Origin: Girardinichthys multiradiatus
Taxonomy: Eukaryota; Chordata; Actinopteri; Cyprinodontiformes; Goodeidae
Assembly (NCBI RefSeq): GCF_021462225.1
Contig: NC_061805.1
Span: 30,273,958-30,337,957, forward strand
Reading direction: 5' to 3'
Length of the DNA stretch: 64,000 bases
Made by a program: the position numbers and the translations under genes. How positions within the stretch are numbered: the stretch's first letter is position 1; the number at the start of each line of letters is the position of its first letter. The notes under the pieces are model-generated. The model saw nothing but the letters and a program-made list of their open reading frames with translations. It had not been told where the DNA came from and did not search any database. This document shows positions 23,540-35,890 of the stretch, piece after piece.

Positions 23540-24750
23540 ACCCAATAGGGGTAAATAGTTCAAGGTTTAGAGGCGAGCAGCCTTCAAACGTGACTCGCAG
23601 TACGGTCCGCTACAATCCCTCACCTCCGCCAAGGCGACAGGAGAGCCCCCCTGGAATTCAGGTGGTTCCTACCACCCTCAACCGCTGCCCAGGACCCGAG
23701 TCCTGGGAGCACAGTGCCCACCGTTGTACCCTGAGCAGCCTCCACTGCCTCCTCCGAGGGTGAGGTACAGACACACCCTGAGTACAGCCGGAGTGAACTC
23801 TCAGATGATGACTCAGATGGGCCAGCAACAATCCCTGAGAGTGGGTTGCGCACTCGCCAGCTTGACTCTCTGGCCAAAGACATAGAGCGTTTTGACCCTA
23901 ATAACGAGGAATCAAACATTGATGATTATCTTAGGGAAGTTGAACGCTGCCTTTTTGACCTATGCTGCCCAACAGCAAAGGAAAAGTTTAAGCTCATCTG
24001 GAAGACAACATCCAAGAGCGTCCATGTTTTCATGGAGAGCCTGACCCCTGCAGTCCGAGACCGTTATTCAACCCTCTGCGAAGCGTTAAGGGAAGAATAT
24101 TCTGTGTACATGGACCAGCATCCGCCACACTTGGCGAAGCACCCAGGGTGTATTATCGGCGCTTGAGAGCTGTTTACTTACAAGGACGCAAAGCTCCCGG
24201 CATTGAGGAGGAACATGCTTTTAAATCACTGTTCCTCCACAATCTTCGTGAAAGTGTGTGATACTATATTACTATGTATTGCAGAACAAAGACCCTGAGC
24301 ATGCAAGAAATCCAGAAATATGCTCAGATGGCGTGGGAAACACATACTCGCCCGACCAAGGGATCAGAGGGCGAGGCTAGGGCTTTACAGATACAGATGG
24401 AAAGGAACAGCCTTGCATTGGAAGATCAGGAAATGCCTTCAACCAGAAGCCATGTTAAGAACAGGTTCAGGGAACAACGTAGGTTTGGTCAGCTGGACCG
24501 GGTGGGGTGGTACGAATACCAACCACAGTCAAAGTTGCCGGACCACTTCCGGTCGAACAGACAACTTGACCATCACGTGAGCCCTAAAGGTAAACCTGAT
24601 GGTAAAGGATGGAACCGACATGCAGAAGGGATTCTGGGGAAATAGATGGAGGATGCTTTACGCAAGATGGTGACAGAAGCGGTGCGTCAGGCCGTCACGC
24701 CACCACAACCTTTGAAACAGGAAGCCGACCCTCCAGTTAAACCAGACCCG
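23540..24750 (+). pseudogene. LTR retroelement Gag-like region, frameshifted
   Basis: A chain of plus-strand frames. The best block (from about 23846) reads LAKDIERFDP, then IDDYLREVERCLFDL, KFKLIWKTTSKSVHVFMESL and DRYSTLCEALREEYS, a capsid-like pattern common in fish LTR elements. A frameshift near 24160 leads to HNLRE-type sequence, and another near 24270 opens TLSMQEIQKYAQMAWETHTR up to a stop at 24643-24645. It sits between two LTR-like blocks and upstream of an integrase fragment. Gypsy-type and endogenous-retrovirus-type elements both remain possible. It is broken and no full product is possible. Confidence 0.6.
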
Positions 24751-24999
24751 AAATCCCTGTCAGCATGACTAGGTGTGGACCCAGTCTCCATGACCATCAG
24801 AGACTATCTGATTGGATGTTGAGACAAACCTGGCAAACTCCAAGAAGCCCTTGGGACCTCTCCAGGAGAAACACCACAAACCATCCTTCCAAGGTTCTCA
24901 GGTAAACTGAACCAAAAAGGTCCCCTCTTTACTGAGGCACAACACAGCCACACACTCCTTTTAGCAGACGGGCTCCGCCCTCTCCTTAAGACAGCCAGA

Positions 25000-25287
25000 G
25001 TGTGCACTTCCAGCGTGCTGATTGGCATAAAACAGCTCTCCCATGCTTTGAACATTGTTCCAACAGACCAAAGGGGGGTCACATTATCCTACGCCCATTA
25101 CTCTCCGGTAGGGGGCCATAGGAGCTACAAAGCCACACTCCACACCCCCCAACAGATGGTGTACTGGCCTTCAACGTCTCACGACACCCAGGTCTACATC
25201 CAAGGATGTTTAACCTGCTGCCAGTTTCAGCCATCCCAGCCAATCAGTCAACCTCCGCTTCAGCGAAGGGGGGTTACATTACTTTGA
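25000..25287 (+). pseudogene. Integrase N-terminal zinc-finger fragment
   Basis: The frame shows the HHCC pattern of retroelement integrases: His (about 25096), SPVGGH, a spacer with a WPS motif, then VYIQGCLTCC with the C-x2-C pair. Sequence after 25287 resumes in another frame and loses the integrase core quickly. Between the Gag region and this fragment only about 250 bp remain, so protease, reverse transcriptase and RNase H are deleted. Confidence 0.6.
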
Positions 25288-25879
25288 TTCCACCTTCAGA
25301 CCAACTGGGTCAAACCAGCTCCAAAATTAGCAGGAGGTAACAAATTCCTCCTAACTGTGACATGCATCTTCATTAAGAGGGTCGGATGCATGTCAGAAAA
25401 GATTGACACCGTCATCCGAGCTGCTGCCCTTTTGCTGAACCAGATGAAGTTCTACATCGAACTCTCCTCCCCAAGAACAGAGCTTGTCTCCATGTCCGGG
25501 AAAGGAGAGACCAGTGCTTCGTACCTAGGTACTGCAATACAATTATTCTTTTTCACCCTCTTTTCGCATCTAGATAGTTTAGAGACAGGAGTTATTTTAA
25601 AACCTATCATCATTTGGAAGAGCTAATGGTTTAAGCCTAAACCTGTTTTAAACGTTGGTTTTGTTAAAGACAACACACCGCATACAGGCAGGTTAAGTGT
25701 TTACCGGCCAGGATTGATACCCTCACATTCATTTCCCCACGGTTCATAGCACCACCTTTGCCAATGACACAGGCAGGTTCCAGTGCCTATTGGAAGTTGG
25801 ACGAATAAGCTATGAACCATGATTTGTTTTTGTTTTTTTTATATATACATATATATGTACTGTATCTTTTTGTTGTTGT

Positions 25880-27292
25880 TTCAATTTGTCTCAAGGTTAC
25901 CAAAGCTGATGACCAAAAGAATGTAATGATGATATGAATGTATTGTTCTGTATTTTCTCATTAAACAACATAAGAAAGGTATGAGTCAGAGTTTAGCCCT
26001 GCCCAGGCTAACCTCTATCCTGCCCAATCATATGCTTTTGAGGAACACAAAGACAGTTTGCTGTTTTGTTTTGCTTCGCTACGGATCACTGATTGTTCAG
26101 CTAAGGACAGAATGGTCCCAGTAGCTTAAAGACTGCGATTCATCTCACCCTTTGAACCTAGGGGCGAATGTTGGACCATGTTTTGCTGAATATTGGACCA
26201 TTTGCACATTGCTGGACACCACCAGGCCTTCCAGCGTTTTTGGCCATTTTGTATCTGAGTATAGTCCACCACTACAAATCCCAGCGGGCACTGCGGCTGA
26301 TATGATGGGGCGTCCCAAGTCTGACATCACAGGAGACTATATAAGAAGGTGGCCCCTTTAAGGAAGTGCTTTCCAGCTGAAACCGAGACGCGGTTATCAA
26401 GCAACTGGAGCATCAATTCTGGAGAAGAAATCCCGCGTAGACTTTCATTCATTCTCCCCCATTGGCCGACGAAAAAGAAACATTAATGAAAGAAGTTTCT
26501 GGAATAGGAAGGCCAGAAATTTCCTTTACCGATCGAAGACCTGAGTTTAACACGTAACAAAAAAAACCCTCACAGAGGTTTCAAGGAGACGGATTGCCAC
26601 CCTTGTTTTTGTTCCAGTCGACTACTGACGGTCAGATCATAATTTCCCCTTTCGCCAAGGAGGCCAGAGGACAAAGATTGACAACTCTCCTTGGAGTTAA
26701 GTGCGGACGCGCAGTAACTCCCCCCCTCTCTCACTCTCTGCCCCAGAAGGAAGACTCCACCAAGTAATTCCGTTTTGCTCCCGAAGCTCCGCTCAACACC
26801 ATATTATCACTTGTTGCTTGCCATAACTGCTGGTCGGATTTTCATACACACTCCATGTTGTTTTGTTCTGTTTTGTTTTATTTTGTTTAATTAGATATTT
26901 TACCCTTTTTGTGTAGAACTTTGCATGTTTGATTAGGTGAAGCTTTGCTGTAAAGCTTTGCTTTAAAAGATCTTCTTACGCAGAATCTCCTGATCTTCAG
27001 CTGAGCTTCGACCCTCTTCCGCCCCATCTCCACCATCAGGCTTCAAGCTCCTTCCAACTCCCTTATCTTCTCAGGTCTCCACTCCACCACCAGTATCAGG
27101 ATCCCCGGGGGAAGACTTTTCTAATTCTAACCCTATGATATTTATTCAAGCTCGTGTCATTATCAGCATCCATGTCTTCCACCGGTGTCCGAGCGCCAAA
27201 AGAAATCAAGCATCAGCTAATAAACTCTTCTAATTGCCATCTCTGTGTTTCTCTCATTTGTGAGTCTTTCCAGGTTGAAATGGCAGCTCCTC
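25880..27292 (+). repeat. LTR-like block, 3' side, with TATA box
   Basis: Shares three segments with 20800-23030 but in a different order (see findings). It has a TATA-like ctatataagaagg at 26338-26350, 26 bp after gacatcaca, as in a U3 promoter, and aataaactcttctaattgcc at about 27220 as a candidate polyadenylation signal, ending near cctccctaaca. Exact LTR borders are not defined. A 69-codon ORF across 26152-26361 is not supported. Confidence 0.45.
26338..26350 (+). promoter_or_regulatory. TATA-like box in LTR
   Basis: ctatataagaagg within the 3' LTR-like block; the position suits a U3/R promoter. No experimental support. Confidence 0.4.
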
Positions 27293-28585
27293 CCTAACAT
27301 ATTGATAAATGGCAAAGGTTAGCATTATGTTCAAATTTCATTTTACTCTTATTGTCTCTCTGAGTATACCACCACCTTAAGACAAGAGACCAGAACAGGT
27401 CTGGTCAGTGGGACACAATCACCGTAAGTAAAAATTAATGAGAATGAAAGTAAAACCAGGACATTAAGAATTAAAGAGCAAAAATAGCAAAGCAGACATG
27501 GGGATCAAGAGAAAGAAAGTGACACTTCATTGACTGGTAGGTAAAACCATATATGCACTAGTCATAATTCATGTCTCCTTTCATATCTGCCATTTTCCAA
27601 CTAGGCATCTATTTCTTTCTTTGCCTCTGACAAATAATCAACTCCTGTCAGGCTCAGACCTCCAGTTAAAGGACACATCTAACAACTATTTGAACTAGTT
27701 TATGTGCGTTTGATTTAACTGTCACGAGGGACACCAAAGGATGTGCCTAAATCATTTACCCAGTACATAATTTCCATAACATTTTGGACACTGGTGGAGT
27801 TGTGAATTCGCTCATTAATTAATCAGAAAGAGCAACTGAACGTACTGGACTTCAGTACAAAATATCAGAAAACCAAATGTTTTGGAAAATAGAAGCAGTG
27901 CAGATAAAAGCACAAAAAGAAAGAAAAAAAAACTAATAAACATACTTCAGAAGTCAGATAACAGGTCTTTATTCGGTGTATAAAGACTAATTCAGTCCCT
28001 GCAGTTGACGTGTCATCTTTTATTTTCTGACTTCAAAACCAGTGAAATATGAATTCGTTCCTCAACAAAATGCTGGCCTTTATCTGCTACATGAAGCTTT
28101 CAAGTCAAAGTACAGAAGAAAAACTCCCCTTGCAAAAAAAAAAAAAACCCCAATAAACATAGATTTCCCCTTGCTTTTTTTTCTCTCCGCACTTCCCCAA
28201 CTCTTCTTGCTCATGATTAGACTCTTTTAATATCTGTCCCAGTGGGGGGGCGTTACTAGGACTACAGCACCACATGTATCCAACTGTTACTGCTAAGTCG
28301 TCCCTGGGTGATTTTTCATTAACTGGTCATAAAAGGTTGCTCAGTGTGGAACCACTGGTTATGACCTAAGATCTTCTCAACAGAGTACTCAATGGTAGTG
28401 CAAGAAAAACATTTTTCAATGAAATTTGATAGAAGAAATGGAAACAAAGCTGTTTCTTTTTGCTATTTTCAACTCAGAAATTTGAAATATCTGTTCAATT
28501 TAGTAATGTATGTATGTTTTTGTCATTTTGTACTTTAATTCATTAATTCTACTGCTACTCTGTCTAAAGTTAAGCATGCATCATG
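27293..28585. other. Non-coding stretch
   Basis: AT-rich with poly-A runs near 27920 and 28140. Nothing recognisable. Confidence 0.4.
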
Positions 28586-28690
28586 GGGAGTGCTGGTGGT
28601 GCAGGGGTAGAGCACTCGACCCATGTACTAAGGTACAAACCACCTTAGTCCTCAACGCAGCCAGTCACAGGCTGTAGTGTTTAATTGATT
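28586..28690 (+). mobile_element. Possible tRNA-derived SINE head
   Basis: ggtggtgcaggggtagagca followed by cgacccatgta resembles the A-box half of a fish tRNA-derived SINE. The B box is not readable, so it is a fragment at best. Confidence 0.35.
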
Positions 28691-28739
28691 CTCAGTTGGT
28701 ACAGAGTAGTGCAAATTGTGCTAAGATATTATCTTTTAC

Positions 28740-29310
28740 ACCAAGACACCAAAAAACCAGGATGGATTCATGTTTTCACATTCTGACTCTACCATCTTAA
28801 TGTAAAAAGCAAAAATCATGATCCATCGGACAAAGCAATATTTTTCCAGTATGTCCTTGTCCAATTTAAGTAAGCCTGTGTACACTGTAGCCTTAGTGTC
28901 CTGTTCTTAGACAACATTGGAAACCGGTGTGGTTCATCTTGAACCAGTCTACCCATTCTTTGATCTCTGACATCAATAAGGCATTTTCGTCCACACATCT
29001 GCTTCACACCAGATTTTTTTCTCATTTTTGAACCATTCTCTGTAAATCCAAGAGTTTGAGATTATTTATTTGAGTCAAATGATGTAGTAGCATAAAGTAC
29101 ATTCTATAAAGTGCCTGGTCACTAAGTGCCTTTATTAAATAAAAGGTGCAGTTCCAACAAATGTTGGTAACTAGAGTGTATTATAAATATAGCTTTACAT
29201 AAAAATCCCAGAAGATCAGAAGACCAAACAGTTTGGAACCAACAACCATACCCTGCCAGATTCTGATGCTTGGTTGAACCTTCAGCCAGTCGTCCAGAGC
29301 ATAAGTGTCA
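28740..29310 (-). pseudogene. Tc1-like transposase remnant (N-terminal half)
   Basis: The minus frame 28816-29025 reads GRKCLIDVRDQRMGRLV, then LSKNRTLRLQCTQAYLNWTR and YWKNIALSDGS, matching the helix-turn-helix to first-Asp region of a common fish Tc1-like family; the catalytic motif is decayed (SDGS instead of SDES). Sequence at 29205-29300 (cccagaagatcaga, aaccaacaaccata, attctgatgcttgg) is the more N-terminal part, separated by about 150 bp of unrelated DNA. Heavily broken. Confidence 0.65.
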
Positions 29311-29639
29311 AAGTCAGACCCGTGGCCCAAACTTGGCCGGTGGTGCAATTACATTTCTAAAGTCTAATTCTGGGCTGACCTTTCAGCCGTTCAGCCTTGT
29401 ATTGTCTCATAAAATCAAAAAATTTTAAATTTTATTATTTCTAAAGCTGCCTGCTCTGTTTGAGAGTAAAAACTCCACAGTACAAGTTAACTTAAAAATA
29501 GACTTAGCAGTTGCAATATTAAAATGGTAGACACTTCAAACATATAAAAGGTAGACTATTTCAACTCCACATATTTCTTAAACTCTTCACATCTGTAGTT
29601 TGATTGTGCCTTTTTTTCCTTTGAATTATTAAGCACAGA

Positions 29640-30460
29640 ACATCGTGTAACAATAAATGTAACAATTACCTTCATGCTCGGTTGATATATCATGAAAGTG
29701 CCACCAGGTCATTGAGGTTTGGGGGTGCAAGGTTAGAGATTTGGAATGGCATTCAGGTCTGGAGAAAGTGCACAACAATCCATAAGAGTTTCCCCAGCCT
29801 TCAGCAGCCCTGATGATACAACCTCAATGAACTGGGGCATTGTCGACAATGAAGGTGAAATCAGGTCCGTGTTCTTATTGCAGTGGCACAATAAATGGAT
29901 TAATTATGTTGTTCGGGTAGCATTGGTTTGTCACAGTACCAATCTCAAGGTTCAGGGCAGTTCTGTATGTAATAGGCACACCTGCCCAGACTGTAACACC
30001 ACAACCTCCAAATGCTTGTCTGGTGAAAACAGTGGCTGATGCATAGCGTTCTCTTTAACATCTTTCAACAGTGCTGGAGGCCATCATTTCTGGTCAGCGT
30101 GAAACTGCTTTCATCAGAGAACAGCTCTGAGGCCCACTGAATCTTTTTCCAGGGCAAATGCACCCTGGCCTATTCAAGACAGTGATGCCTGTGCCTGTCA
30201 GGGTGGGCAAGCAATGTCTTTCTGATGTAAGCAATTTAAATTGCTCTTACGTGACACTCGGGTACCACCCACGTCCTTTAAACATCTCGGGAGCCGAGTG
30301 GTCTTTACCATCTGGTTCTTCAGGGCATTGTTCACAATGAAGCAGTCATCAGCATTGGATGTGGCCAAAGGATATTCACTTGTATACCTTTCTCTGAGTT
30401 TTCCTGTATTCTTGTATCTTTTTTGCAAGCAGCTAATAACACTCCGTGACACTATATGCT
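29640..30460 (-). pseudogene. Tc1-like transposase remnant, second family
   Basis: The minus frame 30198-30452 reads MSRSVISCLQKRYKNTGKL, a run that fits the linker, then LPRCLKDVGGTRVSRKSN, i.e. helix-turn-helix sequence of a Tc1-like family. Further on, DESSFTLTRNDG-like sequence (about 30100) marks the first catalytic Asp, and the C-terminal part decays to about 29650. A plus-strand ORF of 209 codons (30241-30870) lies antisense to it and is a chance ORF. Confidence 0.65.
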
Positions 30461-31421
30461 TCCTTCTGAGAACATCCAGTTTAAAGCCTCACAATGGCCA
30501 GGTACTATATAGATTAATCACACACAGGCTGACGTTTTCAAACCTTTGTTTCTGTTATGATGAGTTTCTGCTCACAGCTAATGAAAAAACAAAAATTAAG
30601 ATTGGAATATTACAGAAGAGCAATGAAAAACATTTTTACTACAGAAATGTGACAGTAATGAAAACTATGTTTACTACCTGCTTAAAGTTTTTATTTTCAA
30701 AAGTGACTTTTAATGCAACAAATGGGCCTCATCTAAACACATATTATAGTTTACAGTTCCGAATTACAGTGTGGATCAAAACAGTTGTTGTTTCTGTGTG
30801 TAGTCCAAATTTTGACAATGTTTCTGATTGTATTTTTCTACAAGGGTCTAAAGAATGGATCTTAGAGTAACCTGATGTTTCTCAATAACAGGCATTATTG
30901 AGTGGACTGGTTGTTCATCTTTGTTTCAGTCATACTATAGATGATAGCAACGATTTATGTGTACCCTTCCTCTCTCTCACTGTGAGCTGGACATTTAAAA
31001 GGTCATTTAGAAAATGGATAATAAAGCTGTATATATTTTGAGAGATATTTTTTAATTGTATCTGAAAAAACAGAAACACACACATATACAGTCTGTCATT
31101 TGTTTTGTCACTGCATACTTTGTAAAGATTTTTCTAAAAAAAAAAAAAAAAGCTCGGTTAGAAATGCAGATGAAATGAATGTTATTAGGAAGAAGAGAAG
31201 ATTCAGATTTCTCAGGCATATCCCAAGCCCCCAAACCCTAATTTCCTCCTCTGAATAGCATATTCCTGCTGCTTTTATGTCTGGTATTTAATTACTTTTA
31301 CTTGATGGTCAATGGTGCAAAACACTCCCTGAGTAACCAGCAAAAAAGGAACCAGGAGTAGTTTTTGCTTCACTGCACTGCTGTTTTATAAAATAAATCT
31401 GTATCCATCTAAGAATTTAAA
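30461..31421. other. Non-coding stretch
   Basis: Contains the rest of the 209-codon chance ORF and an A-rich tract near 31137-31150. No feature recognised. Confidence 0.4.
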
Positions 31422-31423
31422 TA

Positions 31424-33033
31424 CAGGTCCTTCTCAAACTATTAGCATATTGTGATAAAGTTCATTATTTTCCATAATGTCATGATGAAAATTTAACATT
31501 CATATATTTTAGATTTATTGCACACTAACTGAAATATTACAGGTCTTTTATTGTCTTAATATGGATGATTTTGGCATACAGCTCATGAAAACCCAAAATT
31601 CCTATCTCACAAAATTAGCATATTTCATCCGACCAATAAAAGAAAAGTGTTTTTAATAAAAAAAACGTCAACCTTCAAATAATCATGTACAGTTATGCAC
31701 TCAATACTTGGTCGGGAATCCTTTTGCAGAAATGACTGCTTCAATGCGGCGTGGCATGGAGGCAATCACCCTGTGGCACTGCTGAGGTCTTATGGAGGCC
31801 CAGGATGCTTCGATAGCGGCCTTTAGCTCATCCAGAGTGTTGGGTCTTGAGTCTCTCAACGTTCTCTTCACAATATCCCACAGATTCTCTATGGGGTTCA
31901 GGTCAGGAGAGTTGGCAGGCCAATTGAGCACAGTGATACCATGGTCATTAAACCATTTACCAGTGGTTTTGGCACTGTGAGCAGGTGCCAGGTCGTGCTG
32001 AAAAATGAAATCTTCATCTCCATAAAGCTTTTCAGCAGATGGAAGCATGAAGTGCTCCAAAATCTCCTGATAGCTAGCTGCATTGACCCTGCCCTTGATA
32101 AAACACAGTGGACCAACACCAGCAGCTGACACGGCACCCCAGACCATCACTGACTGTGGGTACTTGACACTGGACTTCTGGCATTTTGGCATTTCCTTCT
32201 CCCCAGTCTTCCTCCAGACTCTGGCACCTTAATTTCTGAATGACATGCAGAATTTGCTTTCATCCGAAAAAAGTACTTTGGACCACTGAGCAACAGTCCA
32301 GTGCTGCTTCTCTGTAGCCCAGGTCAGGCGCTTCTGCTGCTGTTTCTGGTTCAAAAGTGGCTTGACCTGGGGAATGCGGCACCTGTAGCCCATTTCCTGC
32401 ACACGCCTGTGCACGGTGGCTCTGGATGTTTCTACTCCAGACTCAGTCCACTGCTTCCGCAGGTCCCCCAAGGTCTGGAATCGGCCCTTCTCCACAATCT
32501 TCCTCAGGGTCCGGTCACCTCTTCTCGTTGTGCAGCGTTTTCTGCCACACTTTTTCCTTCCCACAGACTTCCCACTGAGGTGCCTTGATACAGCACACTG
32601 GGAACAGCCTATTCGTTCAGAAATTTCTTTCTGTGTCTTACCCTCTTGCTTGAGGGTGTCAATAGTGGCCTTCTGGACAGCAGTCAGGTCGGCAGTCTTA
32701 CCCATGATTGGGGTTTTGAGTGATGAACCAGGCTGGGAGTTTTAAAGGCCTCAGGAATCTTTTGCAGGTGTTTAGAGTTAACTCGTTGATTCAGATGATT
32801 AGGTTCGTAGCTTGTTTAGAGACCCTTTTAATGATATGCTAATTTTGTGAGATAGGAATTTTGGGTTTTCATGAGCTGTATGCCAAAATCATCCGTATTA
32901 AGACAATAAAAGACCTGAAATATTTCAGTTAGTGTGCAATGAATCTAAAATATATGAATGTTAAATTTTCATCATGACATTATGGAAAATAATGAACTTT
33001 ATCACAATATGCTAATATTTTGAGAAGGACCTG
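31424..33033 (-). mobile_element. Tc1 DD34E element, copy A (one stop)
   Basis: 1,610 bp between TA at 31422-31423 and 33034-33035. Inverted repeats of 200 bp (31424-31623 and 32834-33033) begin caggtccttctcaaa. It is the same family, orientation and exact length as copy C (55660-57269). Confidence 0.95.
31701..32705 (-). pseudogene. DD34E Tc1 transposase, one nonsense codon
   Basis: 334 positions, start MGKTADLTAV at 32705. The only break is TAA at 32229-32231, where copy C has CAA (Gln159), just after the first catalytic motif (SDESKF). The rest is collinear with copy C, including FQHDLAPAH and SPDLNPIENLW. A point mutation inactivated it. Confidence 0.93.
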
Positions 33034-33035
33034 TA

Positions 33036-33639
33036 TATTTTCTGAAAAAGCAAGGCTCTTAAGGGTATCAGTAGTAGTAGTAAAAGTATGTAAATAAATA
33101 TTCTAACACATTCCCACAACGAGGAAAAATTGCCCAAGCAGATCAGATAGCCCACATATTATTGAGGAAAAAAAATTTTAAAACCCATTGGCTATTATAA
33201 GCACAGCAATCTTTAGTAAAAGGATGCTGCAGAAGTGAGGTTTTCATGATCAGGATACCCTTTAAACTTTATAGAGTTAAATCACACCAGAGACCTTTTC
33301 CAAGAGATGTTCATAATGTTTTTAACCTTTGGAGTTAATCAGAATAATCACCAGGTGCAAGTTTTGGGTCTTAAATTTGAGAAAGTTGCAGCAAACACTT
33401 GGCTGGATATTTTCTGCATTTTTGTGTTTAATATAATCTTGGTGCAAAGATGTTGTCACTAAAGCACACAACGATTTTCATTGACCAATCAGCAGTCTGC
33501 AGTGTCTGCATAAATGGTACCAGCTTGGCTTACATAAAACCTTCCTGCACATCATCAATCACATGATGTGGAGGAAAACCTTAAAAGAGAGCAATATTTT
33601 GCTGTATGATGTAAAGGAAAATAATTGTATTAATGGGTG
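33036..33639. other. Non-coding stretch
   Basis: No gene or element recognised. Confidence 0.4.
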
Positions 33640-33810
33640 TGCGCATTGTTGTTTGTCCTGTATGTCTCTGTGTGGCCCTGCGATGGGCTGGCGACCTGTC
33701 CAGGGTGGACCCCGCCTCTCGCCCATAGACGGCTGGAGATAGGCACCAGCTCCACAGCGACCCACTATGGAATAAGCGGTAGAAAATGACTGACCGACTG
33801 ACTGACAAAT
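33640..33810 (+). mobile_element. 5'-truncated tRNA-derived SINE
   Basis: Contains only the 3' part of the SINE at 22633-22986: ccctgcgatgggctgg, gacctgtccagggtggac, ggagataggcaccagct and a gactgaccgactgactgac tail. The tRNA-like head is missing. Confidence 0.8.
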
Positions 33811-35084
33811 AAAGATATGTTTGGTCTATATGTGCTACAGTAAGGAGGGGCCATTTCTGGAAATATCCTGATCCTGACTGTAATCAGGTAACTGAAACAC
33901 TGCCTCTGATGAGCCAAAGGTTTGCACGTCAAAGTTTCCACCCATGCACTGCTAGCTGTGTCTCATGTTATGGCTGTCAGTTATCTCAGGCAGATGAAGT
34001 GTCAGCTAAAACAGGCACTTCCTGTCACCACCCTGTCAGGCCTGCTCCCAGTATTTGTGGTCAATGCACTGGGCTCTGCGTTAGCTCTGAGCTTGACTTG
34101 CTTGTAAGAGGTTTTATGTACTCTGCTGAAAGCAATACAGAGCACTTGATTCCTCTTCCCCTATATTGTGACAAATGAAAATAGTCAGTGGCAAATTTTC
34201 ACTGTCAGCTGGAATGATTTGTGGGTTACACTTTTCATGATGGCCTTACTCAGAGCAGAAATAAAATTAGATTGTTTTCATGAGCTAACAAAAAGGTTTA
34301 CTTGGACAGCACTGCATATATATTTCTATAATTTCTAAATATAAATGGGAGTTTCACAAAAGTAACATTAGATAATTTATAATAAAATGACTGATATTTA
34401 TATTTAGGAAAAGAGTAAAAGTATGATGCCACTGGATATAATTAGCTTAGATAGATTTAAAAGAAGAAACATCTTTGAAATTAATTTATAGAAGAAGAAA
34501 GAGCCTGTCAGATACATAAAGATCTTCTAGAATAAATATAATCAGTTTGAAAGTGATCAAGAAAGCTGGTGAGAGAAGTTTGTGAAAAATCACAGGAAAC
34601 GTGAAAAAATAGGGCACCAAGAAACTAATTATAATGGATTTGACCTGTTTTCTCTGCAGCTTTAGTAGGGAGCTCAGAGGAGGGAAAACTGCAGTAAAAG
34701 AATGAAAAAACAACTATTGGTTTTGATATTATTATTAATAACAGTAGCAATAGTAGCAGTAGGTGTGGGAGTAGTAGTAGTAATAGTAGTAGTATGACTA
34801 TAATGTCGGTTTTACTCAGTTTATAGGAATAACGTCTTGGTTTGAACACCTTAAAAATATATATCCTCTTTTTAGTTTTGTTGTCTTATAAAGATAATAA
34901 TGGTAAGTAAAGATAAATAGTTCCTGTAATAGATTTGTTCAAGATTTGATTTGTTGTTTTTCTTGTTTGAAAGGCTTTACCAGGAATTTAACAACTGCTG
35001 TATATTTAATAACCGACATGTAATTTGATCATCATGCCTGCAGTGCTTCCAGCATTTAGATTATTTCTTGTGTTTTTGTATCAA
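33811..35084. other. Non-coding stretch with TAG microsatellite
   Basis: An imperfect (TAG/GTA)n tract lies at about 34740-34797; translations of it give the Leu-rich minus ORF at 34625-34849, which is spurious. Nothing else recognised. Confidence 0.5.
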
Positions 35085-35890
35085 TTCAATTCAGTTTATT
35101 TATATAGCGCCAATTCACAACACATGTTGTCTCAAGGCACTTCACAAAAGTCAGGTACATACATTCCAATTAATCCTAACCATTGAACAGTGCAGTCAGA
35201 TTCAGTTATTTATTTAAATTGGATAAAAAGTTTTTCTGTCTAAGGAAACCCAGCAGATTGCATCCAGTCAGAGACGTGTAGCATTCACTCCTCCTGGAAG
35301 AGCATGTAGAGACAGTGGACAGTCACTGGCGTTGACTTTGCAGCAATCCCTCATACTGAGCATGCATGTAGCAAAAGTGGAGAGGAAAAACTCCCTTTTA
35401 ACAGGAAGAAACCTCCAGCAGAACCAGGCTCAGTGTGAGCGGCCATCTGCCACGACCGACTGGGGGGTTTGAGAGAACAGAGCAGAGACACACAAAGAAT
35501 ACAGAAGCACTGATCCAGGAGTACTTTCTATAGGAAGGAAAAGTAAATGTTAGTGGATATAGCTCCTTTAATCATTTCATTTAGAAAGAAAGAACAGATA
35601 AACTCTGAGCCAGTTTTCAAGGTTAGAGTCTGAAAGAGAGCACATATAATTGTCACAGCAAAAGCTCAGTCAATTGCCATGTCTAGGAGAGAGAAAGGGT
35701 TAAACACTGAAAGACAGGGCCATGTGGATCATCGGTAGAGGGTGAGCATTAAGTTGTTGCCAGCAGTATCAATAATAAATACATTGGTACCTTAAGTTGC
35801 AACTGTCATTCATTAAAAGAAGATGTCAGGGAACAATCAGCAGTGCAGGCACACAATATACACCTCATTAGGACAGTAGATGAGAAGAGA
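35085..35890. repeat. Long interspersed repeat of unknown class
   Basis: Starts tcaattcagtttatttatat with agcgccaattcac, includes gaggaaaaactccctttta, acaggaagaaacctccagca and gaaccaggctcagtgtga. This wording recurs widely in percomorph genomes from my memory of such sequences; no protein is visible. Confidence 0.4.

Noticed and set aside
30241..30870. 209-codon plus-strand ORF, the longest on the plus strand
   Set aside because: It is antisense to a Tc1-like remnant over its first part and of random hydrophobic composition after; no motif and no splice or start context supports it.
32301..32745. Plus-strand ORFs recurring at 49684-50086 and 56537-56981
   Set aside because: They are antisense shadows of the three DD34E transposase copies; recurrence reflects the repeat, not a conserved gene.
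34625..34849. Leu/Ile-rich minus-strand ORF that looks like a membrane protein
   Set aside because: It is the translation of a TAG microsatellite.
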